Positions 32,452 through 40,965 of a stretch of 52,637 bases of DNA are shown here, in pieces. Under the pieces are notes generated by a model, which was not told the DNA's origin, did not search any database, and saw nothing but the letters and a program-made list of their open reading frames with translations. The DNA comes from Chloroflexota bacterium. Its GTDB lineage: Bacteria; Chloroflexota; Dehalococcoidia; Lucifugimonadales; Lucifugimonadaceae. Position numbers and translations under genes: made by a program. Location: assembly GCA_029262735.1 (NCBI GenBank), contig JAJCYY010000070.1, forward strand, positions 1 to 52,637. Direction: 5' to 3'. Every line of letters starts with the position of its first letter. Within the stretch, counting starts at the first letter, position 1.

Positions 32452-34110
32452 TCAAAGCGCTGCATCGATCATCACGTCAAGTACCGCCGGTTCGCCTGAC
32501 TTGATTGCGCCATCCAGCGCCTTTGCGAAGTCGGCCGGGTTCTCCACACGTTCACCGCGCATGCCGTACGCCTTTGCCTGTGCAACGAAGTCGATCTCGG
32601 CAGGGAAGTCGAAGCCGAAATAGTGCTCTGGCAACGGCATCTTGTTCAGCCGGTGATAGTGGTTCATGTTGATCTTGAGAACCTTGTACGACGAGTTGTT
32701 GCACATGACGTAGACGACGGGGATGTTGCTGTTGACTGCGGTGTAGAGCCCCTGGATGGTCATCATTGCGCTGCCATCGCCGATTACGCCGACAGTGGGC
32801 CGATCCATGTTGGCAAGCTTGATGCCGAGCGTTGCGCCGATGCCCCAGCCGATAGCCTGGCCGCGGCAGTCGTAGTAGGAGCCGGGCGTGGACGGTTGCA
32901 GCGCGTCGAACACGAAACCTGCTGAACTGACGCCGTCGTTGTAGACCACGGCGTCCTCCGGCAACGTGTCGGCCATCACCTTGCCCATTGCGGCCGCGGT
33001 CATCGGCGAGCTCTTCATGCCCTTCGCGGCAAGTTCCAGGAAGGCGGCGTGGTGTGCTGCCGACTCCTGTGCGGCCTGCTCCGCCCGGCCCTTTGCGGCC
33101 TCGATTTGAGAACCGGACAGCGTCTCGGACAGCTGGTCCGCAAGCTGGCCCAGCGCAACTCCGGGCGCGCCGACTATTCCGAGGTCGGTCGGCTCTGATT
33201 TGCCGATCTCACCGGGATTGATGTCGATATGTATGAGTTTCGAGTCGGCTGCCACAAACTGCCCAGGCTGGTAGAAGAAGTCTTCGAATACGGGACAGCC
33301 AGCGGCGACGATCACGTCCGCAGCGCGCACTGCATCAACCGCTTCCTGCAACCGCATGTTGAGGCCGCCCTGCCACAACGGGTGGGCGGCTGGAAAGTTC
33401 ATTGCGGCCGAGGAGTGACCGTACGTCTTCATTCCCGCAAGCTCGGCAAGTCTGACTGCGCCGTCAGCATCGCCATATTCGCTGACGCGGTCTCCGACGA
33501 TCAGGATCGGCCGCTCTGCGCCAGCGATCAGTGCGCAGGCTTCTTCGACGGCGTTCTGGTCTGCGGAGGGTAGAGCGCGGACGTGTGTGGAGGGCAGGAT
33601 GTCCACGTTTGCAACGTCGTCGAATGCGTTTGCCGAGACCGCCACGAATACCGGACCCGTCGGTGCGGTGCGTGCTTCCTGGAAGGCGCGGCGCATCACG
33701 GACGGCATCTGCTCTGCGTGCGTGATCTCGGTGCTCCACTTGGCAAACGGACGTGCCATCTCTGCCAGGTCGCTTCGTCCGGCGGCCATCTTGCGGATGT
33801 CCTTGTTGCCGACCGTCATGACCATCGGCGTGCCTGAGTACTTCATATCGATCATCAGGCTCAGGCCGTTCGCCATGCCGTTGTCGATGTGCAGGCTGAC
33901 CAGCGGGACTTCGCCGGACGCACGTGCGTAGCCCTCCGCCATGCCGACCGCGACGCCTTCTTGCAGCACGAGGTAGTAACCGATGTCCGGGTACTCGGGC
34001 ATGATGTCCATCATGGGGGCTTCGCTGGTGCCAGGCTGGCCGAACATGTGGCGAATGCCTTCGGCCTGGAACATCTTGAGAAGTGCGTGCTTTCCGGCAA
34101 GTTCTGGCAT
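32452..34110 (-). CDS. Thiamine-pyrophosphate enzyme, benzoylformate decarboxylase-like, copy 2
   Basis: A 552-residue paralogue of the enzyme at 3335-4999, sharing most motifs in register: N-terminal GKHALLKMFQAEG, FGQPGTSEA, E51 (VLQEGVAVG), H74 (SLHIDNG), and the ThDP motif GDGSAMMTIQG...CNN. The strand following the H74 loop and the MTVGNKDIRKMAAGRSDLAEM block are also shared. Divergence is spread along the chain, so this is an old duplication rather than a recent one. It likely decarboxylates a 2-oxo acid. The gene is followed on the opposite strand by a methyltransferase and preceded by the SelA-like copy 2 and an enolase-superfamily gene on the same strand. Confidence 0.88.
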   Translation of the reverse strand: MPELAGKHALLKMFQAEGIRHMFGQPGTSEAPMMDIMPEYPDIGYYLVLQEGVAVGMAEGYARASGEVPLVSLHIDNGMANGLSLMIDMKYSGTPMVMTVGNKDIRKMAAGRSDLAEMARPFAKWSTEITHAEQMPSVMRRAFQEARTAPTGPVFVAVSANAFDDVANVDILPSTHVRALPSADQNAVEEACALIAGAERPILIVGDRVSEYGDADGAVRLAELAGMKTYGHSSAAMNFPAAHPLWQGGLNMRLQEAVDAVRAADVIVAAGCPVFEDFFYQPGQFVAADSKLIHIDINPGEIGKSEPTDLGIVGAPGVALGQLADQLSETLSGSQIEAAKGRAEQAAQESAAHHAAFLELAAKGMKSSPMTAAAMGKVMADTLPEDAVVYNDGVSSAGFVFDALQPSTPGSYYDCRGQAIGWGIGATLGIKLANMDRPTVGVIGDGSAMMTIQGLYTAVNSNIPVVYVMCNNSSYKVLKINMNHYHRLNKMPLPEHYFGFDFPAEIDFVAQAKAYGMRGERVENPADFAKALDGAIKSGEPAVLDVMIDAAL

Positions 34111-34188
34111 GTGTGGGATCCTGTGGGGAGTTGGATGAGTTGGAGCATCTGCTCACGTGTGTAATTTACCCGACTGATGAACACTGTC

Positions 34189-34213
34189 ATGCTGAATGGG
34201 ATTTGTTCAGTAT
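34189..34213. repeat. Palindromic intergenic element
   Basis: ATGCTGAA-N9-TTCAGTAT, eight-base arms with one mismatch, inside TGTCATGCTGAA...TTCAGTATTTCA. It resembles dispersed intergenic palindromes seen in many bacteria; only this copy was noticed here. Confidence 0.4.
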
Positions 34214-34344
34214 TTCACCCTCTCTCTTGATAGGAGAGTGAACAAGGGAGCGGGTGAACGCTTCTGCCATCCTGAGCCGGGGTACCCGCTTGCGGATCAA
34301 GGGTTGACTCAGAATCTCTCAGTCGTTCTCACACGGCCAGTGAG

Positions 34345-34379
34345 ATCCCTCGCTTCGCGCGGGATGACAAACATGTCCG
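34345..34379. repeat. Interspersed palindromic repeat, copy B
   Basis: ATCCCTCGCTTCGCGCGGGAT is an inverted repeat (ATCCC, CGC / GCG, GGGAT), followed by GACA and, after six bases, TCCG. It matches copy A at 28509-28541 in the order and spacing of its blocks. Confidence 0.55.
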
Positions 34380-34395
34380 CTCTTCAGGCATCAAC

Positions 34396-35577
34396 CTACT
34401 CGCCACCAGCCGCCTTCATCAGCTCTTCGTGGACTCGCCTGGCGACCGTCTCAAGCTCACCCGGCTGGATGTTCAGCGGGTCGACCCATATCTCGCGGTC
34501 GCCGGTGTAGCCGCTGGTCACGTAGACGCGCTGCTCTCCGAGCATCAAACGCCGGGCGATCTCAGCCCCTTCCGGACCGCGCCACGAATCCGTGAATCTG
34601 ACTACTGCGTGAGGAATGTAGTGGTCGTAGTTGTGCTCAAGTGAAACTGCGATGCCGGGGATTTCGGTGATGCGATCGACGACCATCTCCATGTCTCGCT
34701 TGTAGCGCGCCGTTTCCGCTTCCTCGTCCACTTCGACGAACTCCCGTAGTGCTGCCAACAGCCCGGCGATCTCTTCTTTCGAGACCTTCTGAGACCGGGC
34801 CATTGTCGGGTTCGGGGCGTTGACCAGTCGGGCGTACTCAACCCATTCCGGCTTGCCGATAAGTAGCCCGGTGCTCTGCGGACCGCGCACTGCTTTACCG
34901 CCGGAGAACGATACGAGGTCTGCGCCTTCCGACGTGAATTTTTGCAGGTTTTCGCGCGGTGGCAGCATTGATGCGGCATCGGCGAGCAGTGGCAGGCCGT
35001 GGGCGTGTGCGATCTCGGCCGATTGAGGGAGCTGAACCACGTCGAGGTTCTTGAACGGCGACTCGAGGTGGATAACACCTGCGGTGTTTGGCGATATTGC
35101 GGCTTCGAGTTGCTCCGGGGTGCAACCTGAATCGTCACCGGCTTCGACAAACCTCGTTCCGGGCGTGAGATACAGGTGGTCATAGATGAAGCGGTGGCGC
35201 TTCTGAATCACCAGCTCGTTCGGGATGCCTGCAGTGTCCGGCAGGCGCAAAATGATCTCAGGGTCGCCTTTGGAGACGGCGGCAGCGGCCTGGATGACGA
35301 GACCGCCCGACGCGCCGCTGGTTACAGTTGCGGCTTCTGCGCCGACGATGGATGCGATCTCTTTTCCTGCGGCGATTAACAGTTCGTCGATGTTGACGAA
35401 TGTTTCCGACATGGCCTGCATGGCATCCATCGCCACCTGGCGCGGCCTGCTTCCGGAGTGCTTGGTGTTAGGGCCACCGGCGTTGATGATCGGCGTGACG
35501 CTAAGGCGTTCCAGGATTTCGGCGCCAGTAGTGCCAGGTTTCCCAGTTTTCGTAGAAGGATTTTCAGTTGCGGTCAA
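34396..35577 (-). CDS. SelA-like PLP-dependent enzyme (fold type I), copy 2
   Basis: A 393-residue paralogue of the enzyme at 8694-9842. It has SGASGGLVIQAAAA for the phosphate cup, ILRLPDTAGIPNELVIQ (also in copy 1 as RLPDTTGMKNEFLFQ), D200 (LLADAAS) and the Schiff-base lysine K228 (SFSGGKAVRGPQSTG). There is an extra N-terminal stretch of about 20 residues. It lacks the N-terminal tRNA-binding domain of true SelA, so a catabolic lyase, aldolase or racemase is more likely. TTG start. It lies between a TPP enzyme and a mandelate-racemase-type enzyme on the same strand, which suggests a pathway for a hydroxy or amino acid derived from sugars. Confidence 0.82.
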   Translation of the reverse strand: MTATENPSTKTGKPGTTGAEILERLSVTPIINAGGPNTKHSGSRPRQVAMDAMQAMSETFVNIDELLIAAGKEIASIVGAEAATVTSGASGGLVIQAAAAVSKGDPEIILRLPDTAGIPNELVIQKRHRFIYDHLYLTPGTRFVEAGDDSGCTPEQLEAAISPNTAGVIHLESPFKNLDVVQLPQSAEIAHAHGLPLLADAASMLPPRENLQKFTSEGADLVSFSGGKAVRGPQSTGLLIGKPEWVEYARLVNAPNPTMARSQKVSKEEIAGLLAALREFVEVDEEAETARYKRDMEMVVDRITEIPGIAVSLEHNYDHYIPHAVVRFTDSWRGPEGAEIARRLMLGEQRVYVTSGYTGDREIWVDPLNIQPGELETVARRVHEELMKAAGGE

Positions 35578-35726
35578 GAGGTAGTGCTCCGGGATTGGTG
35601 GTGGGAAGTTGAGCGGGATTCTACGCCGGTGACAGGGCCGGCGGTGTGCAGGACTACTGGCCGCGCTGGCATCCTCTCATCCGCCTCTTCGCTCTGGCTC
35701 GGGTCGACAGACGCGAGACTGTGCTG

Positions 35727-36842
35727 TCATTTAAGAGTCGCCACCCTGTGCGCCGCGATCCAGTCCTCGTCCAGTTCGAAGCCGAGCCCGGGGCCGTTTG
35801 GCGCGTCGATCTTGCCCCGACTGTTCAGCTTGATCTCGTTTTTCACACCCCACTGGTGCGCGCCCAGCGGCATCCAGTATTCGTAGTAGTCGCAGTTTGT
35901 GATCGACATGATGACGTGCAGGTTTGCCGCGTTCAGCAGCGTATTACCGGCAAGGCCGATCTCACAGTTCATGCCGAAGCCTTCAAGCAGGCCACAGAGC
36001 TTCTTCAAGCCTGTGATCCCTAGCTTGCGAGTGGTGCCGCGAACTATGCGCGGATAACCCAGCTTTACGTAGTGGGCCGCCTCACGGAACAGGAACGGCG
36101 CCGCATCGCTCATTGCAAGCGGTGTATTGAGGCGCGCCGAGAGCTGCCTGATCGCCTCGAAATCGTTCCACGGCACGGGATCCTCGAACCAGTAGAAGCC
36201 GTTGTCGTCCAGTGCTCGACCAATCTCGAACGCCTTTCGGTAGTCGTAGCCGTTGTTCGGGTCCAGCATCAGCGTCATTTCATCACCGACGGCACTCCTC
36301 ACCTGCGCCACCATGTCTACAACGCCACGTGAGGACATCTCACCGGGATGGATCTTGTATGCGGTGAAGCCCTCAGACTGCAGCTCCAGTCCCTCCTCGA
36401 CGTACCCGTCGGCGTTGTCGTGCCGGGGCGGATAAGTTGCGTAGACGGGCGTTTCGAGCCGAGCAGTTCCCAGCAGGCTGTGCACGGGCTGATTTGCTGC
36501 CTTTCCGGCTATGTCCCAGAGCGCCGCGTCCAGGCACGACCATGCTGCGTGCACGGACGCGCCGTGGCCGCCTATCGACTCAAGTTGCGACCACAGCAAC
36601 TCCCGTTCGTTGACGTCCCTGCCGGTCACCCTGGGTGAGAGGTCCTGCATAATCCTGTCGAATAGCGCGTCTGCATCTCCCGCCCTGTCGCCAATCGTGC
36701 AGTGTCCCTCGATGCCCTGGTCGGTCTGCACTCTCAGCACGCCGTTCCGGACCTTGCCGCCAATGCTGCCGCGGTGGTCCCTGATACGCACGTTCGGAAC
36801 CTCACGCTCGACCACATCAATCTCTATGTTCGTGACTTTCAT
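35727..36842 (-). CDS. Mandelate racemase/muconate lactonizing enzyme family protein (enolase superfamily)
   Basis: A 371-residue enzyme of the enolase superfamily. The N-terminal capping domain starts MKVTNIEIDVVE. The TIM barrel carries a catalytic lysine in AYKIHPG, metal ligands in LMLDPNNGYD, WFEDPVPW and LAMSDAAP, and a C-terminal EIGLAGNTLLNAANLH segment. Such enzymes abstract the alpha proton of a carboxylate; members include sugar-acid dehydratases and racemases. The frame is open to 36953, but ATG 36842 gives the standard N-terminus. SAR202-type Chloroflexota are known for many enolase-superfamily paralogues, in keeping with this window. The substrate is unknown. Confidence 0.9.
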   Translation of the reverse strand: MKVTNIEIDVVEREVPNVRIRDHRGSIGGKVRNGVLRVQTDQGIEGHCTIGDRAGDADALFDRIMQDLSPRVTGRDVNERELLWSQLESIGGHGASVHAAWSCLDAALWDIAGKAANQPVHSLLGTARLETPVYATYPPRHDNADGYVEEGLELQSEGFTAYKIHPGEMSSRGVVDMVAQVRSAVGDEMTLMLDPNNGYDYRKAFEIGRALDDNGFYWFEDPVPWNDFEAIRQLSARLNTPLAMSDAAPFLFREAAHYVKLGYPRIVRGTTRKLGITGLKKLCGLLEGFGMNCEIGLAGNTLLNAANLHVIMSITNCDYYEYWMPLGAHQWGVKNEIKLNSRGKIDAPNGPGLGFELDEDWIAAHRVATLK

Positions 36843-36974
36843 ACGCTGACTGCCTGCTTTCCAGGATGATCCTGCGACGAACCGATCCAGAGCTGCAACG
36901 GGATTTTCGAGAAATTCACACCCTGCTTGTGTGTGTTGACCTATTGCAAACATGCCCCGGATAGGTAGCGTGAG

Positions 36975-36990
36975 GTTACACGCGTGTGAC
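36975..36990. promoter_or_regulatory. Palindrome between divergent genes
   Basis: GTTACACGCGTGTGAC is a 16-base palindrome with one mismatched pair, between the enolase-superfamily gene (minus) and the coiled-coil gene (plus). A shorter GTGA-ttgt-TCAC lies at 36997-37008. It may be an operator for the catabolic gene. Confidence 0.4.
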
Positions 36991-37085
36991 GGGGTGGTGA
37001 TTGTTCACAGTCAAAGAGTCGAGTCGTGCGTCTGCTGCGATCTCTGAGCGGCGATTCACTCCCGAAATCGAGAAGTAATCTAACA

Positions 37086-37595
37086 ATGGCTCATTGGACA
37101 GACGACCCTAAGATTCACGAACTGATGACTCATCTTGGCAAGGTGGGCAAGAGTGGTAAACAGACGCGCTCGGCATTTGTTGCGGAGCAGGTGAACCGGC
37201 TGCTCGTGCAGGTTGAGTCAAGGCTTGCCGAACGGCGCAAGACTGCCAAAGAAGAGGAACTTCTCAGCGCTGAGCTTCTCGACGCACAGACGTTCGTCAA
37301 AGAGCGCAAGAAGCGGGAAATTGAGCTTCGAGAGGCGATAGATGAGGCAAAGAAGGACCTGGCCAGCCAGAACCCGAACGCAGATACTCGCCACCTGGAC
37401 CAGGACGCACTGAACGCGATGTCCGAGTTCGAGGATGACCAGGAGAAGGCTGAGACTCAGATCGAAGAGCTCACGAAGTCGGTGACGATGAAGCGGACGA
37501 CGCTGCGCCGACAGGATGACCGTATCGAACACTATCGCAAGCAGGTCTATGCGGCGATGGCTCAACTGTCGAAGGGCGACCACGCGGCTGCTTGA
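37086..37595 (+). CDS. Coiled-coil protein of unknown function
   Basis: A highly charged 169-residue protein predicted to be almost wholly helical, with a coiled coil from about residue 40 to the end (ESRLAERRKTAKEEELLSAE, EKAETQIEELTKSVTMKRTT). There is no signal peptide, membrane segment or recognisable domain. ATG 37086 is chosen over the upstream in-frame start at 37026, which adds a basic, unlikely N-terminus. I do not recognise a family. Confidence 0.65.
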   Translation: MAHWTDDPKIHELMTHLGKVGKSGKQTRSAFVAEQVNRLLVQVESRLAERRKTAKEEELLSAELLDAQTFVKERKKREIELREAIDEAKKDLASQNPNADTRHLDQDALNAMSEFEDDQEKAETQIEELTKSVTMKRTTLRRQDDRIEHYRKQVYAAMAQLSKGDHAAA

Positions 37596-37681
37596 CACGC
37601 GCCTGAGGCTCGGTCAATCTGGCAGGACTTACCGCCCGGGATTTCCGGCGGCCATGCTCTCTTAGCTCTCCTGCCTCTCAT

Positions 37682-39055
37682 TTGCCCGATCAACTGCCCG
37701 AATCCATCATCTCTGAAGTTCATGCGCTCATCGAAGCGGAGCTTTCCGCGTCATCCGTTCCGGGTGCTGCCGTTGGCATCGTTCGCAACGGCGAGCTTGC
37801 CGCGTTCGCCAGCCACGGTGTTGCGGACATGGAATCCGGGGCGGTGCCGACATCGCGATCGATAGCGCGAGTCGCATCGGTCACCAAGACCTTTACGGCG
37901 ACTGCGATCATGCAGCTTCGTGACGCATCTTTGCTGGCGCTCGACGACCCGTTGCTGCTGCACATCCCGGAGTTCACAAGCGCCCAGGCTGTTGCTGCAC
38001 CGCTTGAAGGCGTGACGATTCGACGGATGCTGACACACCATTCAGGACTGAGTACAGAACACCCTGACCTGGACTGGCACACACCGGATTTCCCTACTCG
38101 CGAGCACTTGATGGACTCGCTGGACCAGATAAAGGTCGTGATCCCGCAGGACTCGCAATGGAAGTACTCGAACCTGGCGTTCAGCCTGCTCGGTGAGGTT
38201 GTTTCGCGTCTCTCGGGAAGGCCGTACATCGAGTACGTGCACGACGAGATTATCGGCCCGTTGGGAATGGCGAACACGGTGTATGACCTTTCGGCCGAGC
38301 AGCAGAAGATGAAGATGACCGGCTACAGTCCTCCACTCCCAGGTGAGGCTGACCTGCGGATTGCGCCGGTCGGTCATCTCAGGGGATTTTCAGCGGCGGG
38401 ACAGCTGCAGACGAACGTGGAAGACCTTGCGAAGTGGATCGGATTTCAGGTTGGCGGCGGACCGGAGTCCGTCCTGGCACTACGGTCGCGGGCTGAGATG
38501 CAACGGCCTGTCTACGTTGCTTCAGACTGGTCGAACGGTCAGGGGCTCGGCTGGCGTGCGGTAAGGCAGGGTGAGCGTGTCTACTGGAATCATGGCGGCG
38601 GTGTGCACGGGTTTGCAACGAGCGTGCTGTACAACGTGCCTGCTCGAACAGGCGTCGTCGCTCTCCTAAACATTTGGCCGGTCAGCGTGGCTCATGATTT
38701 GGCGTTAAGCATTGCCGAACTCGTGATCGGGGAGGCCGGCCCGGCGAGCAGCGGCAGCGGACAGCCGGAAGGGGAAGCTGCCGCAGCGGCCGGCGATTTC
38801 GATGGACGCTACTGGGCCGAGCCCGGTGTGCCGCTGACTGTAGTGGGATCGGTAAGCGGCATCAGTTTCGCTGTTCCGCAAGATGGTGAGGGGATGCTGC
38901 ACTCACCGGCGAAGCTGGAGGCGACGGCTGAAGAGGACAGCTTCAAGGTTGTCAACGGACGAGGTGCAGGTGAGACCGCCGTGTTCTCAAGGAACGAGTC
39001 CGGCGATGTGATCGGCTTTGTAATCGGCGGATTCAAGTACCGCAAGATCGACTAA
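37682..39055 (+). CDS. Serine hydrolase, class C beta-lactamase/penicillin-binding-like
   Basis: A 457-residue protein of the beta-lactamase (class C)/esterase fold. The catalytic SxxK is S66-V-T-K69 (ARVASVTKTF), the second motif is Y-S-N (WKYSNLAF), and the third is the H-x-G-type NHGGGVHGF. The MLTHHSGL motif is standard for the family. A C-terminal beta domain (about 365-457) follows, as in many D-aminopeptidase or esterase-type members. No signal peptide is visible, so it may act in the cytoplasm. TTG start without a clear ribosome-binding site. More likely a peptidase or esterase than an antibiotic-resistance enzyme. Confidence 0.88.
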   Translation: MPDQLPESIISEVHALIEAELSASSVPGAAVGIVRNGELAAFASHGVADMESGAVPTSRSIARVASVTKTFTATAIMQLRDASLLALDDPLLLHIPEFTSAQAVAAPLEGVTIRRMLTHHSGLSTEHPDLDWHTPDFPTREHLMDSLDQIKVVIPQDSQWKYSNLAFSLLGEVVSRLSGRPYIEYVHDEIIGPLGMANTVYDLSAEQQKMKMTGYSPPLPGEADLRIAPVGHLRGFSAAGQLQTNVEDLAKWIGFQVGGGPESVLALRSRAEMQRPVYVASDWSNGQGLGWRAVRQGERVYWNHGGGVHGFATSVLYNVPARTGVVALLNIWPVSVAHDLALSIAELVIGEAGPASSGSGQPEGEAAAAAGDFDGRYWAEPGVPLTVVGSVSGISFAVPQDGEGMLHSPAKLEATAEEDSFKVVNGRGAGETAVFSRNESGDVIGFVIGGFKYRKID

Positions 39056-39129
39056 TAACAGACATAGGCCGATTGGTCGGTCAGTCCAGGTCATCTGGAA
39101 CGCCAGGGCGTCTGAATGGAAGGAGAGCG

Positions 39130-40806
39130 ATGGCAACCGTCTACGAGATTGCGGACCGGTTCGTTGAGACGTATGCCGCACTCAGCCCCATTGGCGCCAC
39201 CTACATGGGCGTGCCCGGTTACGACCACCTTCTGAACGACTTCTCTCCCGACGGCGCCGAGGAGATGGCGTCTGCCGAGCGTGCCGCCATCCGAGAGATG
39301 GAATCGGCTCAGCCAGCCAACGACCGGGAACGAGTCTGCCGAGACACCTTCCTCGAAGAGTTGCGGTTGAGCGTTGAGCAACACGATGCAGGGGAGCATC
39401 TGCGCGGTCTGAATATTCTGCACAGCCCGGTGCAATCGACTCGTTCGATCTTCGACATGATGCCGCAGGCGACCGAGGAGCACTGGGCGAACATCGCCTC
39501 GCGCATCGAAAAGGTTCCTGGAGCCCTCGACAGTTACAGGCAGACGCTCAGGCTTGGCGCTGATCGCGGGCTGGTTGCGGCGAAACGGCAGGTCGCCGGC
39601 ACGGCGCCGCAGCTCGATACCTGGGCGGGCATCGGAGCCGCAGGCGATCAGCCCTTCTTGAGCAGGGTGATCGACGGATTCGACGAGGCTGACCACGGCG
39701 GCGCGGCGTTAAAGTCTCGGCTGGAGACGGCTGCCGGGAAGGCGGCGGAGGCATGGGTCGATTTCGGAAAGTTCCTGCGTAACGAGTACATGTCTTCAGC
39801 CACATCGAAAGACGGCGTTGGCAAAGACCGCTACTCGCTTGCGGCGCGCAGCTTCAACGGCATCGAACTGGACCTGGAAGAGACGTACCGTTGGGGCTGG
39901 GAGCAGACGAAATGGGTCCGCTCAGAGATGGAAAAGACGGCGAAGCGCATCAAACCGGATGCATCGGTGGCTGAAGCTGTCGAGTTGCTGGATACCGATC
40001 CGGCACGGGCGATTGACGGTGTGGAGGAGTTCCGGCAGTGGATGCAGGACCTGCAGGATGCCACGATCGATGACTTCGACGGCAAGCACTTCGACCTGGA
40101 TCCGCGCGTCCGCGAAATCGAGGCGATGATCGCTCCCCCGGGCGGCGCGCTCGCCATGTACTACACGGGTCCCTCCGAAGATTTCTCGCGTCCGGGACGC
40201 ACCTGGTATCCGACTGGTGGCAAGACCGCTTTCCCCGTCTGGCGCGAGGTCTCGATCGCATATCACGAGGGCGTTCCCGGCCACCATTTCCAGATCGCAA
40301 CGAACCTGACGCTTGCGGACGAGCTTTCGAGATATCAGCGCCTGATGGCCGGAACTTCAGGCTACGTTGAAGGCTGGGCGCTGTACGCAGAGCGGATGAT
40401 GGGCGAGCTTGGTTATCTGGAGAATCCTGACTACTACATGGGCATGCTCGACGCTCAGGCGCTGAGGTCGGTTCGTGTGGTCGTTGACATCGGCATGCAC
40501 CTTGGCCTGGAGATACCGTCGGACTCGGAGTTCCATCCGGGCGAAGTCTGGAACGGGGAGCTTGCGCTGGAGTTCATGCGTGACAGGGTGCATTTTCCGC
40601 CCGATTTCGTGGCGAGCGAGGTTGACCGCTACCTGGGTCTGCCGGGCCAGGCGATCAGCTACAAGGTGGGCGAGCGCGTGTGGCTGGAGGCTAGAGAGGC
40701 AGCGAAGTCTCGGGCGGGCGACGATTTCGATCTGAAGGAGTGGCACAACGCGGCGTTGCGACTGGGACCGATGGGCCTGGCGCAGATGAAGCGCGAGATG
40801 GGGTGA
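39130..40806 (+). CDS. DUF885 family metallopeptidase-like protein
   Basis: A 558-residue protein of the DUF885 family, related to zinc metallopeptidases. The signature AYHEGVPGHHFQ carries the HExxPGHH metal motif, and YVEGWALYAERMM supplies a further glutamate, both typical. A C-terminal YKVGERVWLEARE helix follows. No signal peptide is seen. ATG 39130 is supported by AAGGAG just upstream; the frame is open to 39073. Substrates are presumably peptides or amino-acid amides. It lies 74 bases after the beta-lactamase-like gene on the same strand. Confidence 0.88.
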   Translation: MATVYEIADRFVETYAALSPIGATYMGVPGYDHLLNDFSPDGAEEMASAERAAIREMESAQPANDRERVCRDTFLEELRLSVEQHDAGEHLRGLNILHSPVQSTRSIFDMMPQATEEHWANIASRIEKVPGALDSYRQTLRLGADRGLVAAKRQVAGTAPQLDTWAGIGAAGDQPFLSRVIDGFDEADHGGAALKSRLETAAGKAAEAWVDFGKFLRNEYMSSATSKDGVGKDRYSLAARSFNGIELDLEETYRWGWEQTKWVRSEMEKTAKRIKPDASVAEAVELLDTDPARAIDGVEEFRQWMQDLQDATIDDFDGKHFDLDPRVREIEAMIAPPGGALAMYYTGPSEDFSRPGRTWYPTGGKTAFPVWREVSIAYHEGVPGHHFQIATNLTLADELSRYQRLMAGTSGYVEGWALYAERMMGELGYLENPDYYMGMLDAQALRSVRVVVDIGMHLGLEIPSDSEFHPGEVWNGELALEFMRDRVHFPPDFVASEVDRYLGLPGQAISYKVGERVWLEAREAAKSRAGDDFDLKEWHNAALRLGPMGLAQMKREMG

Positions 40807-40965
40807 GGCGAGGTTCTTAGCCGCATTCAATAAAAAGCTCTGACAATTCATCCGGTTACAATGCGACACCAATGCTGATTGCGTTGCTTCAAGTACGCCG
40901 ACTTCTATGCGATTTAGGTGGCAGGTTGCAGTCCAAGGGGTCTCGAGCAGGTACGAGATTTACAC

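Larger units (their letters stand above)
34111..34395. other. Repeat-rich intergenic region
   Basis: 285 bases between the TPP-enzyme and SelA-like genes, without a coding region. It contains two palindromic repeat elements (34189-34213 and 34345-34379) and a small CTCTC-ttgatag-GAGAG hairpin near 34225. Confidence 0.6.
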
